Shown here: piece by piece, positions 27,201-34,822 of the stretch
Layout: every line of letters begins with the position of its first letter
How positions within the stretch are numbered: position 1 is the stretch's first letter
IMG/VR virus record: IMGVR_UViG_3300045135_002242
Span: 31,790 to 95,789 of that record
Direction: 5' to 3' (one strand)
DNA length: 64,000 nt
Source of the DNA: a virus
The notes under the pieces: model-generated
The model's input: only the letters and a program-made list of their open reading frames with translations
Database searches by the model: none
What the model was told of the DNA's origin: nothing
Position numbers and translations under genes: made by a program

Positions 27201-28573
27201 GACTGTGCGGTAAGGGCAGCTTTAGCCCCATCTATCGACAAGAAAGCTGCAGCCTTCTGCGCTCTAGCAGCAGCTTTAGTAATCTCTCCGGCTTCTACTG
27301 CAGTATCAATTGCTTTAGCCGTCTTTGCGAATTTAGAGCCAACACCAATAGCTTTAAGGACTGCTCCTGGGGTAACCCAGGAAGCTAGCATACCCATGCT
27401 GGTGCCCCACATCTCTGGGGTAATAAATGCTTCTAGGGCACCATTACCAGCAGCCCTCATACGCTCCGCTACAGTAGCATCAGAGTCAGCAACAACCTCC
27501 CACTGCTTACCAATCTCTTCCATAGCACGTTCGGCTTGTACCGGGTTATAACCAAAAAAGTCCTGTACTGCTCTAGTATTGTCTTCAGTTTCCCCAATAT
27601 CATAAAGCCCTGTTAGATCTCCTACAGCATCTACAGGGCTTACAATAAGAGAATCTACAAAACTAGAGCCTAAACCTGCAAGAGTATTACCTACTCTATT
27701 AAGAAAACCCCCTCTATCGGCTTCACGCTCTTGCATCTCGCGCACAATATTGGATAAGGCTGCCCCCTTACCTACAGTGCCTTCAGAAGAGCGTAGTTGC
27801 TGTACATCCGTAAGATAGCGCGTAAACAACTCTTGTCCGAGAGTTTGATCAATTTCGGCAGGAGCACCTAATAACCCTTCACGACTAGAGTAATACTCAC
27901 TAGCACCACTACCATAGGCGTCAGATAATTCAGGATCCCCATAACGATCTTGTACAATTCTATCTTTTAAAGCCGCTTCACGTCCATGGCCAAGGCCTTC
28001 TAGCATAGTAGCTACATCATAAGGTAAGAGGACATCTAAACGCTTGTCTTCTACGTCTACACCATACTCTCCTGGAGCCCACCCATAGTCTCCTGGAAAC
28101 CCGGTATCTTGGTAACGAGCTTCAGAACCTTCAATACTTCCCTTTGCCACCCCAAACTTTACTTCCCTACCTCTATTCTTGGTACCAAACATGTACAAAC
28201 GTCTAGTAGGTCCGGTGTAAGATTCACCAGTATCGTAAACTACATTACCTGCCTCATCTTTAGTTAAGGTATAGTTATCTAGTCCGTACTGAAGTAAGCT
28301 TTGATATTCTTGGTCACTAAGATCATTCCAGATCTTATTTCTGTTACTTTCTAGCCTGCCGCCACCCAAATCAGTATAAGAGTTATCTAAAGACGCTCTC
28401 TGATTTACCTGAGACATCCGCTCCAGTTTATCTTCTTTAGCTTGAGCTAGTCGCTGACTACGTTCTACGGCTTCATTGCTTGTACCAAAGTTCTCAAAAG
28501 ACACATAACTTTCAGTAGGAGTTACGTCTGCTAGAGTTTCTTGAGGAGTGTCCCAGTTGTTTAGATCGGCCAT
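21278..28573 (-). CDS. Virion RNA polymerase, N-terminal plus catalytic domains (2431 residues)
   Basis: A giant single-subunit, T7-like RNA polymerase carried in the particle and injected to transcribe early genes. Motif A is TAEFDAVTSG with Asp 1875; motif B is R1995-NLF-K1999-YPFMTFN-Y2007, with the same R/+4/+12 spacing as N4; motif C is TLIHDAIM with His 2267-Asp 2268. The two Asp residues are 393 apart, against 392 as I recall for N4 (Asp559-Asp951 of the core). The first ~1300 residues are helical, alanine-rich, with Gly/Ala hydrophobic patches (350-560) that may help cross membranes. The chain ends about 163 residues after motif C, where N4's core also ends; the rest is the next gene. 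Confidence 0.93.
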   Translation of the reverse strand: MADLNNWDTPQETLADVTPTESYVSFENFGTSNEAVERSQRLAQAKEDKLERMSQVNQRASLDNSYTDLGGGRLESNRNKIWNDLSDQEYQSLLQYGLDNYTLTKDEAGNVVYDTGESYTGPTRRLYMFGTKNRGREVKFGVAKGSIEGSEARYQDTGFPGDYGWAPGEYGVDVEDKRLDVLLPYDVATMLEGLGHGREAALKDRIVQDRYGDPELSDAYGSGASEYYSSREGLLGAPAEIDQTLGQELFTRYLTDVQQLRSSEGTVGKGAALSNIVREMQEREADRGGFLNRVGNTLAGLGSSFVDSLIVSPVDAVGDLTGLYDIGETEDNTRAVQDFFGYNPVQAERAMEEIGKQWEVVADSDATVAERMRAAGNGALEAFITPEMWGTSMGMLASWVTPGAVLKAIGVGSKFAKTAKAIDTAVEAGEITKAAARAQKAAAFLSIDGAKAALTAQSGFMVSAMGQVNSQYNEFVKNNNGVELEGAEKAKWFAGRFAVQMVNQNLDKLVDFSIIKNPGMIASAIPAVKAMTNREFAQVAKAMAAGSAATAINMGKEAAQEYSQTMMELFNSRYGSEKFSDVEEFTAFLQDERNTTEAGIAALAGAGGAPQFEAIGAVLPATAEVVGGISKAGGALGEKIKKSESATAPEPSVYDTQVAEEEPSEEEITARREAADTFADKTVAKYSSMFSDTEAAATMFADADESVVPTPNLVEELKKDSTGYRAAYDEIEKAEAVLESRRGQENAKDTDEEALKLLRKSKREIFRNFLTDEDQPTLGSGFTPEDVVTEFVNTMDVKDGQLDITAEEEKAVKAYMEANEVPALRFETIRKARIKGKDAYTVHEEALGTGERSASSYRNQLRTLVNTPNPSRKAVARLVDKVDRFLVSQETRKEAYDSVLNQVKADVNNYNEQTAAGKTIFVKPKKTYRIPGYKDNFVSVSVNDGVYSVHPSSQALSDTIQDNIDYLTRTKELYGKQVDAILGKDNPSSLAGITVRPNPSKQNSRDADRKFYEKVGVTKAIIGESPSPQWGSKGDYAQDNGSKINTGEYTENDVVVINTNAKSFSKDSKVRKELEKAYKAGATIVVDAGSRKNNYLHRLLSNYHFKKVKEDGVTKYLPKAKAEPIRSKQAKAKKAEIAKVRLRRRVLKAMELEASISSDTIVSALEAGEVTEAQADRYNKTVEEAKALFPKGVSAMRDYYKSQTAKQSNEVYEELLEVALEHGLESLDLSEAMGSVIERAKAGKITMAAAIEGTKQVETKIKELMDGEDFLVDWKSAQEEAKRGELDFNQWLKETAKALGIKPMQIAKDMLYNAIGKDKKKAYTYFNEKTGDFVRPTTNLYNLPKDENGNVKVSYQVLDLDPNNYVTVNKATPFNTLPAKEMRIAGKQGVKFNSMVNQAVKLLEAAIDKPNLDFNGTKNSILSFTNSPASSLIFDQDMKVNENVAIAAQLGLNNFIKNSGYLLKKGKKTKADLAEILGIDETQISREAVEMLSDKGLLYKTIANSIGKDVASMLGLARKSDSESDAQSYDALVADLGQTALLMGVADGLLELDNSLTAAEFAKTVLKKTGKGLDRGAGAKVIFIQAKEKTEQRLTKIAAAAKEIAEVIPDIDVNRKEPSFHPPKDKVKNKAVAKIRKERLGLNIPGPSQDAIKEAMDTEWTADLDLMREMIDNKELIKIRLGYIEIGSSEYEELSFEEKEVQESINRGIEKSFEEMEWLTKSKGSSISMWFNYFFSKNGRFFVDSNTINPQTDKHLHRFAVQPASHIATYIRKGNKFKVGRKDVTKEVNFALAQAFGFATDKKDTAKINKFAEKILTRLKTPARIKAARRALLKTGKFKPLGIEIEHLGHALQAFKFVEGSLKGKVTSAITAEFDAVTSGFGLKNMQMPIIADREKWLQKVGVVFDIDEVLKAVTDKSMNDILDSGNVRDSYQTLAKDVKFSDNIDESFADLLAETKEQKGNIINDSPYNKNLWEALLGALPKVDTAGNVDKALRNLFKYPFMTFNYSASIKSIRKNLLTGDMMTGLAKEMAKVDLKSTKEKDQPILNLMKVYANDKMSLEELQDTIRNKPMHQIRVPGAKYSMDRYLSQMIEGSYGAKVEKILMEQFGPFVNAQDKVNSAFRAMFEMFSVSFEEKLKEARKKGPVTIDMENKIYEDLKQQWPMIKGPLSNMEQEFMEGDGIGVYAVQTSSPYGSYGGRKPVRANLSKALQEKLGQKDIRVSHMIKQMTAAVAAGSVVPIHYIDGAIMAQTINGLAQANIRGITLIHDAIMPPLVHMAEAQKEYNKQVLEVNNNYSFIYEIGKSLGRFADMIPTGESKYSKILIDDKNEEGKPIKVSLKNFVIGNYNSFAVLANEVASKREELYGDLNKGAKIMHMAGTAEGVYSVEAGTINHKPVEKLEPKGYNIDKEMEVSGVTYPQLTDLTQNLCKGK

Positions 28574-28588
28574 TAACTAAAACCTTTA

Positions 28589-28628
28589 TAAATAAAAATG
28601 CTACGAATAGTATAACCTACCCGTAGCA
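28589..28628 (-). terminator. Terminator-like hairpin just before virion RNA polymerase gene
   Basis: On the minus strand TGCTACG and CGTAGCA pair (28622-28628 with 28599-28605) around a 16-base loop and are followed by TTTTTATTT. It lies only 25 bases before the polymerase ATG, so it would attenuate read-through into that gene. The loop also contains TATACT, a possible -10. Confidence 0.6.
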
Positions 28629-28663
28629 AATAGTACAGTAAATATAGAATAGTCGTTAAGGCT

Positions 28664-28849
28664 TTACTGCGCCTTTAGTGACCTTAATTTAGATAGTGCT
28701 CTTTGTAAATCAAATCTTACATTATCGACTGCAGTACGATTATCATTAGGATTGTACTGTTGCAAAATACTTCTAAGATTATTTACTGCATTTTCCTGAG
28801 CTAGGGCCCTTCTATCCACTAAGTCTTGGTTGCGAAGACTAGCAGTACT
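28664..28849 (-). other. In-frame 61-codon extension beyond the amber stop of the 587-residue gene
   Basis: Directly after the TAG at 28850-28852 the same frame stays open for 61 codons to TAA 28664-28666. The peptide is helix-forming (e.g. RRALAQENAVNNLRSILQ and DLQRALSKLRSLKAQ), like the rest of the protein, and no start codon with a ribosome site lies in it. It may be made by amber read-through, or be the severed end of the gene. Confidence 0.55.
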
Positions 28850-30613
28850 CTACGGAGGAGTAGTCCTAGCTGGTGAAGCTACAGAAGGACTGCCTACACC
28901 TGGGTGAAAGTCTCTGGGAGGAGTAGGGTAAGAAGCATTAGTTCTTTTAAGAAGCTCTTCTTTTAGCTGTTTTAGTTTAACCTTTTTTTGCTCAAAGTTT
29001 TCTAAAGCTCGCCTAGACATCTTTGCAGGATCGTAAGTACCTTCTCTTACCATTCCGGCTATACGCTTCTCCACTTCCGCTATAGCATTTTCAGTATCTA
29101 GAATTTCTAGACTGATTCTTTCATTTCGATTAGGCTTCCCATCCTCTCTCACATTTACATCAAAAGCAGGTCCAAGTTCAGCAGCCAAGGTCCTAGCAAT
29201 AGGGTTTCCTAAGTTACTCTCCCCCAGCTGTCTTTCTAGAGTGTTTACTGAAGGTTTAGTCCCTCTCTGCAATACAAACGTATCTGGATCTGGAGTGCCA
29301 TCAGGGTTATTCATCTGATTATCCCTACTGGGGATTAAACGGTCAAATTCAGGATTTAATGGCAGTCTAGTGCCCCTTGGAGTAAAGCCAACAAGGCTTT
29401 TTTGCAGTTCTTCTAAGCTACGTCCTTGAATAGGTGTGTATTTGTATTCATCTCTGTCAACATACTTACTACCAGAAGAATTTGTACGCATACCTCTTTG
29501 CAAGGCCTCTGCTTGTTGTACTACTTCTCCAAACTCATCACTTGTTGTGGAAGGAAATCTCTTACCTCCTACAAGAGAAGTCTTAATGCCATACTTAATT
29601 GCAGCTGCAGCTACATCAGGAGAAATGCCTTTATCTAATAGGATATCAAACCCTTCTTTGGCGTCGTCAGTATCCCACCAACCAATATCAATATCAGCTA
29701 TGTCTGACATAGCCTTTAAAGCGTCTTTTATGCCTGCCCTATCATTAGAGTATCTTTTACCTCCTGCGTTAGCTCTGCTAATATAATCATCATAAAGATC
29801 AATATTTTTAAGAACTGTGTCATTAATGGCCTGCACCCTAGCATCTTCACCAGCTCTAAGTTCTTGTTTAGTAATACCTCCAACAATATCGCCTAGGTAC
29901 TCTTTAGTCTTAGCAGGGTCCATACCAGCTTTTACAGCAGGATCCATACGACCTAGTAAGGCAGTTACACGCTCTCCCTTCGTCAAACCTTCGCCAGTAC
30001 TGATACGATTTTGAATTTCTTCTAGCCTGTTACCATAACGCTCTTCTACAAAGTTATTAATAGCAGCCTGAGTCTCCTTAGGGGTAAGGTCAGAAAACTC
30101 TAATTGATCCTTAAGGTTAATAAGGTCTAACTCACGTTGGGCTACCGCTCTATCTAGATCTCCTGGAGTAAGGCCAGAGGACTCCATACTTTTTCGAAAA
30201 GCCTGCGTAGCCGCCTGGACATCTTTACTACTACCACGAAGAAAAGCTTCGGTAGCTTTCATTTCTTTATTAGTTTCATCAATAACTTGGTTATAAGCGT
30301 CTTGGAGACCTTCAGAATAGTCTCCTAGAATGTACTTATCAGGAGACTCGGTTAGTGTCCACAGAGCTTCTCTGGCTCCTTCTGCTTCAGCAATTTTAGC
30401 AAGACGTTCTTTTTCAGTCGCAGCTGCTCTGGCGTTGTGTATATCCCAACGCCTTTTGTTTTCCGCATCAGCTGCTGCTTGACGAACAGCTTCTGCCTCA
30501 TTAGCTGCCTGGTCTAGGTAGCTTCCCGAAAGGTTAGCCAAGGACGTACTAATATCTTGCGTCCAGTTAGTACCACCTCCCGGTACTGTTACATAAGTGC
30601 CTTGTCTAGCCAT
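28850..30613 (-). CDS. Internal virion protein, helical (587 residues)
   Basis: A 587-residue alanine- and glutamate-rich protein, largely alpha-helical, with coiled-coil stretches at residues 30-85 and 530-560. It ends in a proline-rich tail (SYPTPPRDFHPGV ... ARTTPP) before an amber stop. It lies directly upstream of the virion polymerase gene in the late operon, where N4-like phages place proteins ejected with the polymerase. No enzyme motif seen. See the in-frame extension at 28664. Role as an ejected internal protein is inferred from position. Confidence 0.75.
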   Translation of the reverse strand: MARQGTYVTVPGGGTNWTQDISTSLANLSGSYLDQAANEAEAVRQAAADAENKRRWDIHNARAAATEKERLAKIAEAEGAREALWTLTESPDKYILGDYSEGLQDAYNQVIDETNKEMKATEAFLRGSSKDVQAATQAFRKSMESSGLTPGDLDRAVAQRELDLINLKDQLEFSDLTPKETQAAINNFVEERYGNRLEEIQNRISTGEGLTKGERVTALLGRMDPAVKAGMDPAKTKEYLGDIVGGITKQELRAGEDARVQAINDTVLKNIDLYDDYISRANAGGKRYSNDRAGIKDALKAMSDIADIDIGWWDTDDAKEGFDILLDKGISPDVAAAAIKYGIKTSLVGGKRFPSTTSDEFGEVVQQAEALQRGMRTNSSGSKYVDRDEYKYTPIQGRSLEELQKSLVGFTPRGTRLPLNPEFDRLIPSRDNQMNNPDGTPDPDTFVLQRGTKPSVNTLERQLGESNLGNPIARTLAAELGPAFDVNVREDGKPNRNERISLEILDTENAIAEVEKRIAGMVREGTYDPAKMSRRALENFEQKKVKLKQLKEELLKRTNASYPTPPRDFHPGVGSPSVASPARTTPP

Positions 30614-30627
30614 AGTATTTATTATCC

Positions 30628-30993
30628 TTAAAGAGCGTTAAACGAGCTAATATTTCTATTACGTCGGGCTTGTTCATCTCTAGCTGTATCTAGGTTGAAT
30701 TGCAAAGCTTGGTTCTGCAGCTTAGCATTTTTTAGCAAAACAGGTAAAGAAGCTGCCTGTAATAAGGTGGAGGCTAAACCTGTGACCCCCGCCATTTTAT
30801 CAGGGTTACTGAGCCAACCCCCTGAAACGCCTCCAGAAAGGCTGTCTCTTAACGTACTATCCATACTAGTTTTGGCAAGAACATCTTCTGGAGACATAGT
30901 ACCTGCCATAAGTTCCTTCCTAAAATCTGCGTTTCGGTTAGCGAAGTAACTGTCTAGTTCAGAGTCCTTTTTACCAAAGAGGGAAAAACCCAT
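30628..30993 (-). CDS. Small internal virion protein-like
   Basis: A 121-residue protein with N-terminal FSLFGKKD, a Gly/Ser-rich middle with a weakly hydrophobic stretch (residues 68-85), and a helix KNAKLQNQALQFNLDTARDE ending in QARRNRNISSFNAL. That end pattern is common in small internal head or core proteins of podoviruses that come just before the large ejected proteins. Its own promoter lies at 31038. Confidence 0.65.
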   Translation of the reverse strand: MGFSLFGKKDSELDSYFANRNADFRKELMAGTMSPEDVLAKTSMDSTLRDSLSGGVSGGWLSNPDKMAGVTGLASTLLQAASLPVLLKNAKLQNQALQFNLDTARDEQARRNRNISSFNAL

Positions 30994-31037
30994 ACTTATA
31001 CTCCTTATTAATAAGTGTAATTTTGCGCAATTAATTT

Positions 31038-31066
31038 ATTATACTATATAATTAATATATTATCAA
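31038..31066 (-). promoter_or_regulatory. Sigma70-type promoter for internal virion protein genes
   Basis: TTGATA (31061-31066), 17-base spacer, TATAAT (31038-31043) on the minus strand, overlapping the end of the 626-residue gene. A TGCGCA palindrome lies just downstream at 31024-31029, the same word as in the ParB-region cluster. Confidence 0.65.
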
Positions 31067-32924
31067 ACGCTGAATCGCTGTAGTCAGCTTTGCGTAATGC
31101 CTGTTTAGTGGTCCTCTGAATATTCCCCATAGCCAGTGTTCCTCCCCCTCTTTCATAAGGCAGATCGAATTGCTCAGTATATATAGACCAATCAGCAGTA
31201 GCAGGTCTTGCATATACTCTAGCAAAATGCATAAGAATATCGTTTTCTCTAGATAACTCCTGAGAAAGCTGTTCCCATTCGGCCTTTAAATCTCTGTTCC
31301 TATCATTTAAAGACTCAAGCTTTAGCTGCTGAGGTAGCATAAATAGGTTAACCATTTTATCTAAAAATGATAGACTGCTTTCAGTAAGGTTACCACTAAC
31401 TAGGTCTAAAGCACCTTCTATAATTTTTTCTACAAAGTCCGTAACCCGTTCTTTTACTGCCTCTTGCAGACCTTGCTCTAAACTTTTTTGCAGGGCCTTT
31501 GATAAACTATTTACAAGTAAAAATAAGCTAGCAATCATAACTAGGGGCTCAATAGTCTTATTTACTTCCATAAAAGCTGCTGCCATGCCTTCCATACCAA
31601 GAGCAGAAAAAGCCAAAGAAAACAAAACCAGTACTAAACTAGCTGTAACAATAGCAGTGGCTAAGGCTTGCGCAGTAAGAGCTGCATTCCCTAAACTTAC
31701 TACTACCGCCACTACGAAAACAATAACGGCTAAAGCTTTTTTCCACCACTTAACCTTCTTTTTTGTGTAGCCTGTATCAATAAGCCTAACAATATAGGAA
31801 TTAAGCTCCTTAAAGGTTAAGTTGTAGGCTCTTGGGTTACTAAATACATCTGCTTTTAAATAGTAAAAACCTAAATAATAGTACCATAAATTACTATAGT
31901 CAGTATTCAGTTCCTCTGCCTCATCCTCAAAAAGGCGATAAGTACGGGTAACTAGGTCTGGATCCGTCTCTAGGTCACTAGCGTCCATAGCACGTATGGC
32001 TTGGCTAGTATAGTAAGAATTAGGAAATGAAAACTTTGGGGTATTGGCACTATAAGTAAGAGCAGAATGGTCTTTTAAAAGATCATCTACAATACTTTGG
32101 ACAATACTGGAACTACTGGCAAATTGGGTGTAAGGAAGCTCTAAAGTAACCACATAAGTATGATAGACCCTACCTTCTGTTGTAGTACCTATGCCTATTT
32201 CAACATCTTTAATATTAGTAGCTATAGTACCATCTTTCAAGGCATAACGCGCTATGGTAGCCAACCAAGGATCATTAGGTGTTAAGTCGTCTTCATCAGG
32301 AGTAGTAATTTTGGTAACAGGGTCAGTAATACTTCCTTTATTGATAACACCAACACCTTGTTGGGATATTAAACTAGTGTCCCACAAAGTTTCGTAATTA
32401 TTTTGAATAGCTGAAATTAAAGTTGGTAAAGACCAGTAAGGATTTAGTACAGTAGTAGTAGTAGGAATAAAGTCTCTGCCTGCACCTGTACCTGCATTTA
32501 TATCAGCCTCAATAACTATTGAAGTAGTGAGCGTCAGCCCTTCTGGTAAAGGGCCATCAGCGTAGTCCCACCACATAGTATTAAGGTTACTAGCAACAAA
32601 GTCCTTGTAGTTACTCTCTAGCTCAGCAGCATCCGCAGCAGGAAGTTCGCTACCTTTATTTTTATTTAAGTATACAAAAGCGTTTGTTACACCTTCTGGA
32701 TCAGAAGAGTTTTCAATATCATTATAAATACCTAAGTATTTAAACAGCTTTTCATAATTAGAAGGACGTGATGTATCAGGGTAGTAGTACCTTCTAATAG
32801 GTAGTACTTCTACTTCCCCAACAGTAGTGGTTCCCCATAAGCGTTTAAACTTACGGGCACCTCCGACATTTTGAATAAAGTCAGCTCTAAGAAGTTCACC
32901 AAGATCAGGCTGAGGACGTTTCAT
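31044..32924 (-). CDS. Virion structural protein with hydrophobic central segment
   Basis: A 626-residue protein in the block between the second tail fibre and the internal proteins. Residues 1-390 look beta/mixed and acidic. Around residues 395-490 are three to four hydrophobic spans (LAVIVFVVAVVVSLG, ALATAIVTASLVLVLFSLAF, PLVMIASLFLLV) after a KKKVKWWKK basic stretch, then a helical end. Such a hydrophobic patch in a virion protein suggests membrane insertion during DNA entry, for example forming the channel for the giant polymerase. Family not recognised. Confidence 0.7.
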   Translation of the reverse strand: MKRPQPDLGELLRADFIQNVGGARKFKRLWGTTTVGEVEVLPIRRYYYPDTSRPSNYEKLFKYLGIYNDIENSSDPEGVTNAFVYLNKNKGSELPAADAAELESNYKDFVASNLNTMWWDYADGPLPEGLTLTTSIVIEADINAGTGAGRDFIPTTTTVLNPYWSLPTLISAIQNNYETLWDTSLISQQGVGVINKGSITDPVTKITTPDEDDLTPNDPWLATIARYALKDGTIATNIKDVEIGIGTTTEGRVYHTYVVTLELPYTQFASSSSIVQSIVDDLLKDHSALTYSANTPKFSFPNSYYTSQAIRAMDASDLETDPDLVTRTYRLFEDEAEELNTDYSNLWYYYLGFYYLKADVFSNPRAYNLTFKELNSYIVRLIDTGYTKKKVKWWKKALAVIVFVVAVVVSLGNAALTAQALATAIVTASLVLVLFSLAFSALGMEGMAAAFMEVNKTIEPLVMIASLFLLVNSLSKALQKSLEQGLQEAVKERVTDFVEKIIEGALDLVSGNLTESSLSFLDKMVNLFMLPQQLKLESLNDRNRDLKAEWEQLSQELSRENDILMHFARVYARPATADWSIYTEQFDLPYERGGGTLAMGNIQRTTKQALRKADYSDSAFDNILII

Positions 32925-33802
32925 TAGACATACGTGGGAATAGCGTCATCGGTAGTAGTAGTAGCCGCTCTAAGGTTTTTAGCAGTATCTAATACAGTAT
33001 TTAAAAGTACTTCGCCAGGCTGACCTGGCCCAAACTCTGCATATTCAGCCGCAATAGCACTACCTAACATAGCTGCAGAACCTGTTAATGCGTTTGCCCA
33101 AGCATTATAAGTATACCCTTTGGCCTGTTCTTTCGCAATTTCACGTTGATTATCGCTAAGAGGGGTATAAGTACCGTGATTAGCGGTAACGGTAGCAATA
33201 CCTGATTCAGTAAGGCCAGTGTAAGAGTAATTACCATAGTTTACATAAGTATCAGCAACAATTTTATGAACAGCTGCTTGAGACTCTGCTACCTTTTGTG
33301 TAACTAAAGTGCTTTCTTGGTTAACTTTCGCAATTTGCGAATCTGTAAGCAGCATATCCTTATAAACTTTACCGTCATTACCCAGAGATGTAATCTCATC
33401 TCCAGTAAATACTGCAGTACCGTACATACGTTTAGACTCTACTTTAGCTAAGCGTGTAGTATTATTAATTTGGTCTATTTGAGCGGTTTTGGTTAGCACT
33501 TCTTGATCAAGAATATCAAGCTGTTTCGCTAGTTCTAGCTTCTTTAATGCAACATCTTTTTCCGCACTAGCCCAAGCCATTGCAGTACTTAGGCTGGAGC
33601 TATTAATGTTGTTAACCACCCCTCCTACGATATTAGCAATAATTTCTGCTTTTTGTGATTCGTCAATAGAGCCATTATCCACCAGTTCCTGGATAGTTTC
33701 TTTAGCCCTGATGTAAGCAGAATTGCTGGATAAAGCCTGCTTAACTAGGGTCTCAAACTTTTCTGCTACATCTAATTCGTTAGTAATTGTGATAGTAGCC
33801 AT
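32924..33802 (-). CDS. Helical virion protein
   Basis: A 292-residue protein, helix-rich and alanine-rich, with a coiled-coil region at residues 80-125 and an alanine-rich stretch near 240-260. The stop overlaps the start of the 626-residue gene. It resembles the next gene (33804) in overall style (repeated AxxxQxxIA helices), so the two may form one complex. Taken as a structural or ejected protein by location. Confidence 0.65.
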   Translation of the reverse strand: MATITITNELDVAEKFETLVKQALSSNSAYIRAKETIQELVDNGSIDESQKAEIIANIVGGVVNNINSSSLSTAMAWASAEKDVALKKLELAKQLDILDQEVLTKTAQIDQINNTTRLAKVESKRMYGTAVFTGDEITSLGNDGKVYKDMLLTDSQIAKVNQESTLVTQKVAESQAAVHKIVADTYVNYGNYSYTGLTESGIATVTANHGTYTPLSDNQREIAKEQAKGYTYNAWANALTGSAAMLGSAIAAEYAEFGPGQPGEVLLNTVLDTAKNLRAATTTTDDAIPTYV

Positions 33803-33803
33803 A

Positions 33804-34340
33804 TTACACTACCTCGTATTTAGGGGAATAAACAGCATTAGGATCTGCTACCTTGTCTGCTTCCGCATTTTTCATTACATTGTCTAAACCAAGCTTAGCA
33901 GCCTGTTTATCCTTAAGAACTTGTTCCGTATACTGTAAAGCTCGTCTAGATACACCATCAAGCAGTGCTTCAGAATCCTGAGTTTGAAGAAGATCTATCT
34001 CTTCCTGTAACTTAATAAGCTGTTCTGGGAGGATGTTATCTACCTCATACTGCTTAGCTAGTCTTTCCACTTCAGCAATTTCTGCCTGTTTAGCTTTTAA
34101 AGCAGTACCTGCTACAACATCGTCAATTTGAGCTTCTGTAAGCTGTTCCTGCAGTACAAATTGAATACTTTGTTGCAGCACTGACTGAATGCTACCTAAA
34201 TAGACTGTAGCGTAGTCGCTGCCCGTAATTCTGTTGTTAAGATATTGAGTTTCAATCTGGTTATTAACTGCTGTCATCAGCTTGTCAAATATACCCGTAC
34301 CTGAACTATTTGTAACACTATCTAGTTGGAGGTCTGCCAT
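33804..34340 (-). CDS. Helical virion protein
   Basis: A 178-residue glutamine- and alanine-rich coiled-coil protein; segments such as SIQSVLQQSIQFVLQEQL and EIAEVERLAKQYEVD indicate long helices. It is the first gene of the internal-protein group and is preceded by an extended -10 promoter (34371). Probably a virion component; no family recognised. Confidence 0.65.
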   Translation of the reverse strand: MADLQLDSVTNSSGTGIFDKLMTAVNNQIETQYLNNRITGSDYATVYLGSIQSVLQQSIQFVLQEQLTEAQIDDVVAGTALKAKQAEIAEVERLAKQYEVDNILPEQLIKLQEEIDLLQTQDSEALLDGVSRRALQYTEQVLKDKQAAKLGLDNVMKNAEADKVADPNAVYSPKYEVV

Positions 34341-34370
34341 AGTAATTCCTATAGGTTAATTTCATTAGTT

Positions 34371-34379
34371 ATTATATCA
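34371..34379 (-). promoter_or_regulatory. Extended -10 promoter candidate
   Basis: TGATATAAT on the minus strand (TG-n-TATAAT), 30 bases before the ATG of the 178-residue gene. No good -35 at 16-18 bases. The 93-base gap 34341-34433 holds nothing else that I can recognise. Confidence 0.45.
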
Positions 34380-34433
34380 GCTTTTAAAATAATTGCACTT
34401 TATTATTTAGAAGGTACGAGATGGGTGTAATTA

Positions 34434-34817
34434 TTAGCTAGGGGGCACAGGCCAGCTTACATTGTTAGGATCGTTAGTTATACTAGGGAGATCTCGAAGA
34501 GCTTGACGGTAAGCGGCCCAAGCATCTTTGTCTGCAGTTGCATCTGAGAGCTGAGTCCAATCTGTAGCCGCAAGTTTCCGGTTTCTCTCAGCCCTGAAAT
34601 GGCGCCAGAGTTTCTGCTCGTCGACTGGAGGGACATAAGGCAACAGCTCATTATTCTCTCCAATCTTGTATTTATCCGGATCTATAATAAGCCCTTCCGG
34701 AACTTCAATAAAGGTTTCACCCTCTTGCGTGTTCAGCTCTCGCATAGCCTCAGGCATATTTACTACTTGGCGAATAATACCTGTTTGGCTATCAAAAAAA
34801 GCATACGTCTTATTCAC
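34434..34817 (-). CDS. Tail fibre assembly chaperone (Phage_tail_APC-like)
   Basis: A 127-residue protein. The last 50 residues carry the typical pattern WRHFRAERNRKLAATDWTQL, then AWAAYRQALRDLP and a WPVPPS end, as in phage tail assembly chaperones. It sits 6 bases after the 925-residue tail fibre gene, as usual for such helpers. Probably assists folding or attachment of that fibre. Confidence 0.85.
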   Translation of the reverse strand: MNKTYAFFDSQTGIIRQVVNMPEAMRELNTQEGETFIEVPEGLIIDPDKYKIGENNELLPYVPPVDEQKLWRHFRAERNRKLAATDWTQLSDATADKDAWAAYRQALRDLPSITNDPNNVSWPVPPS

Positions 34818-34822
34818 TTTAC

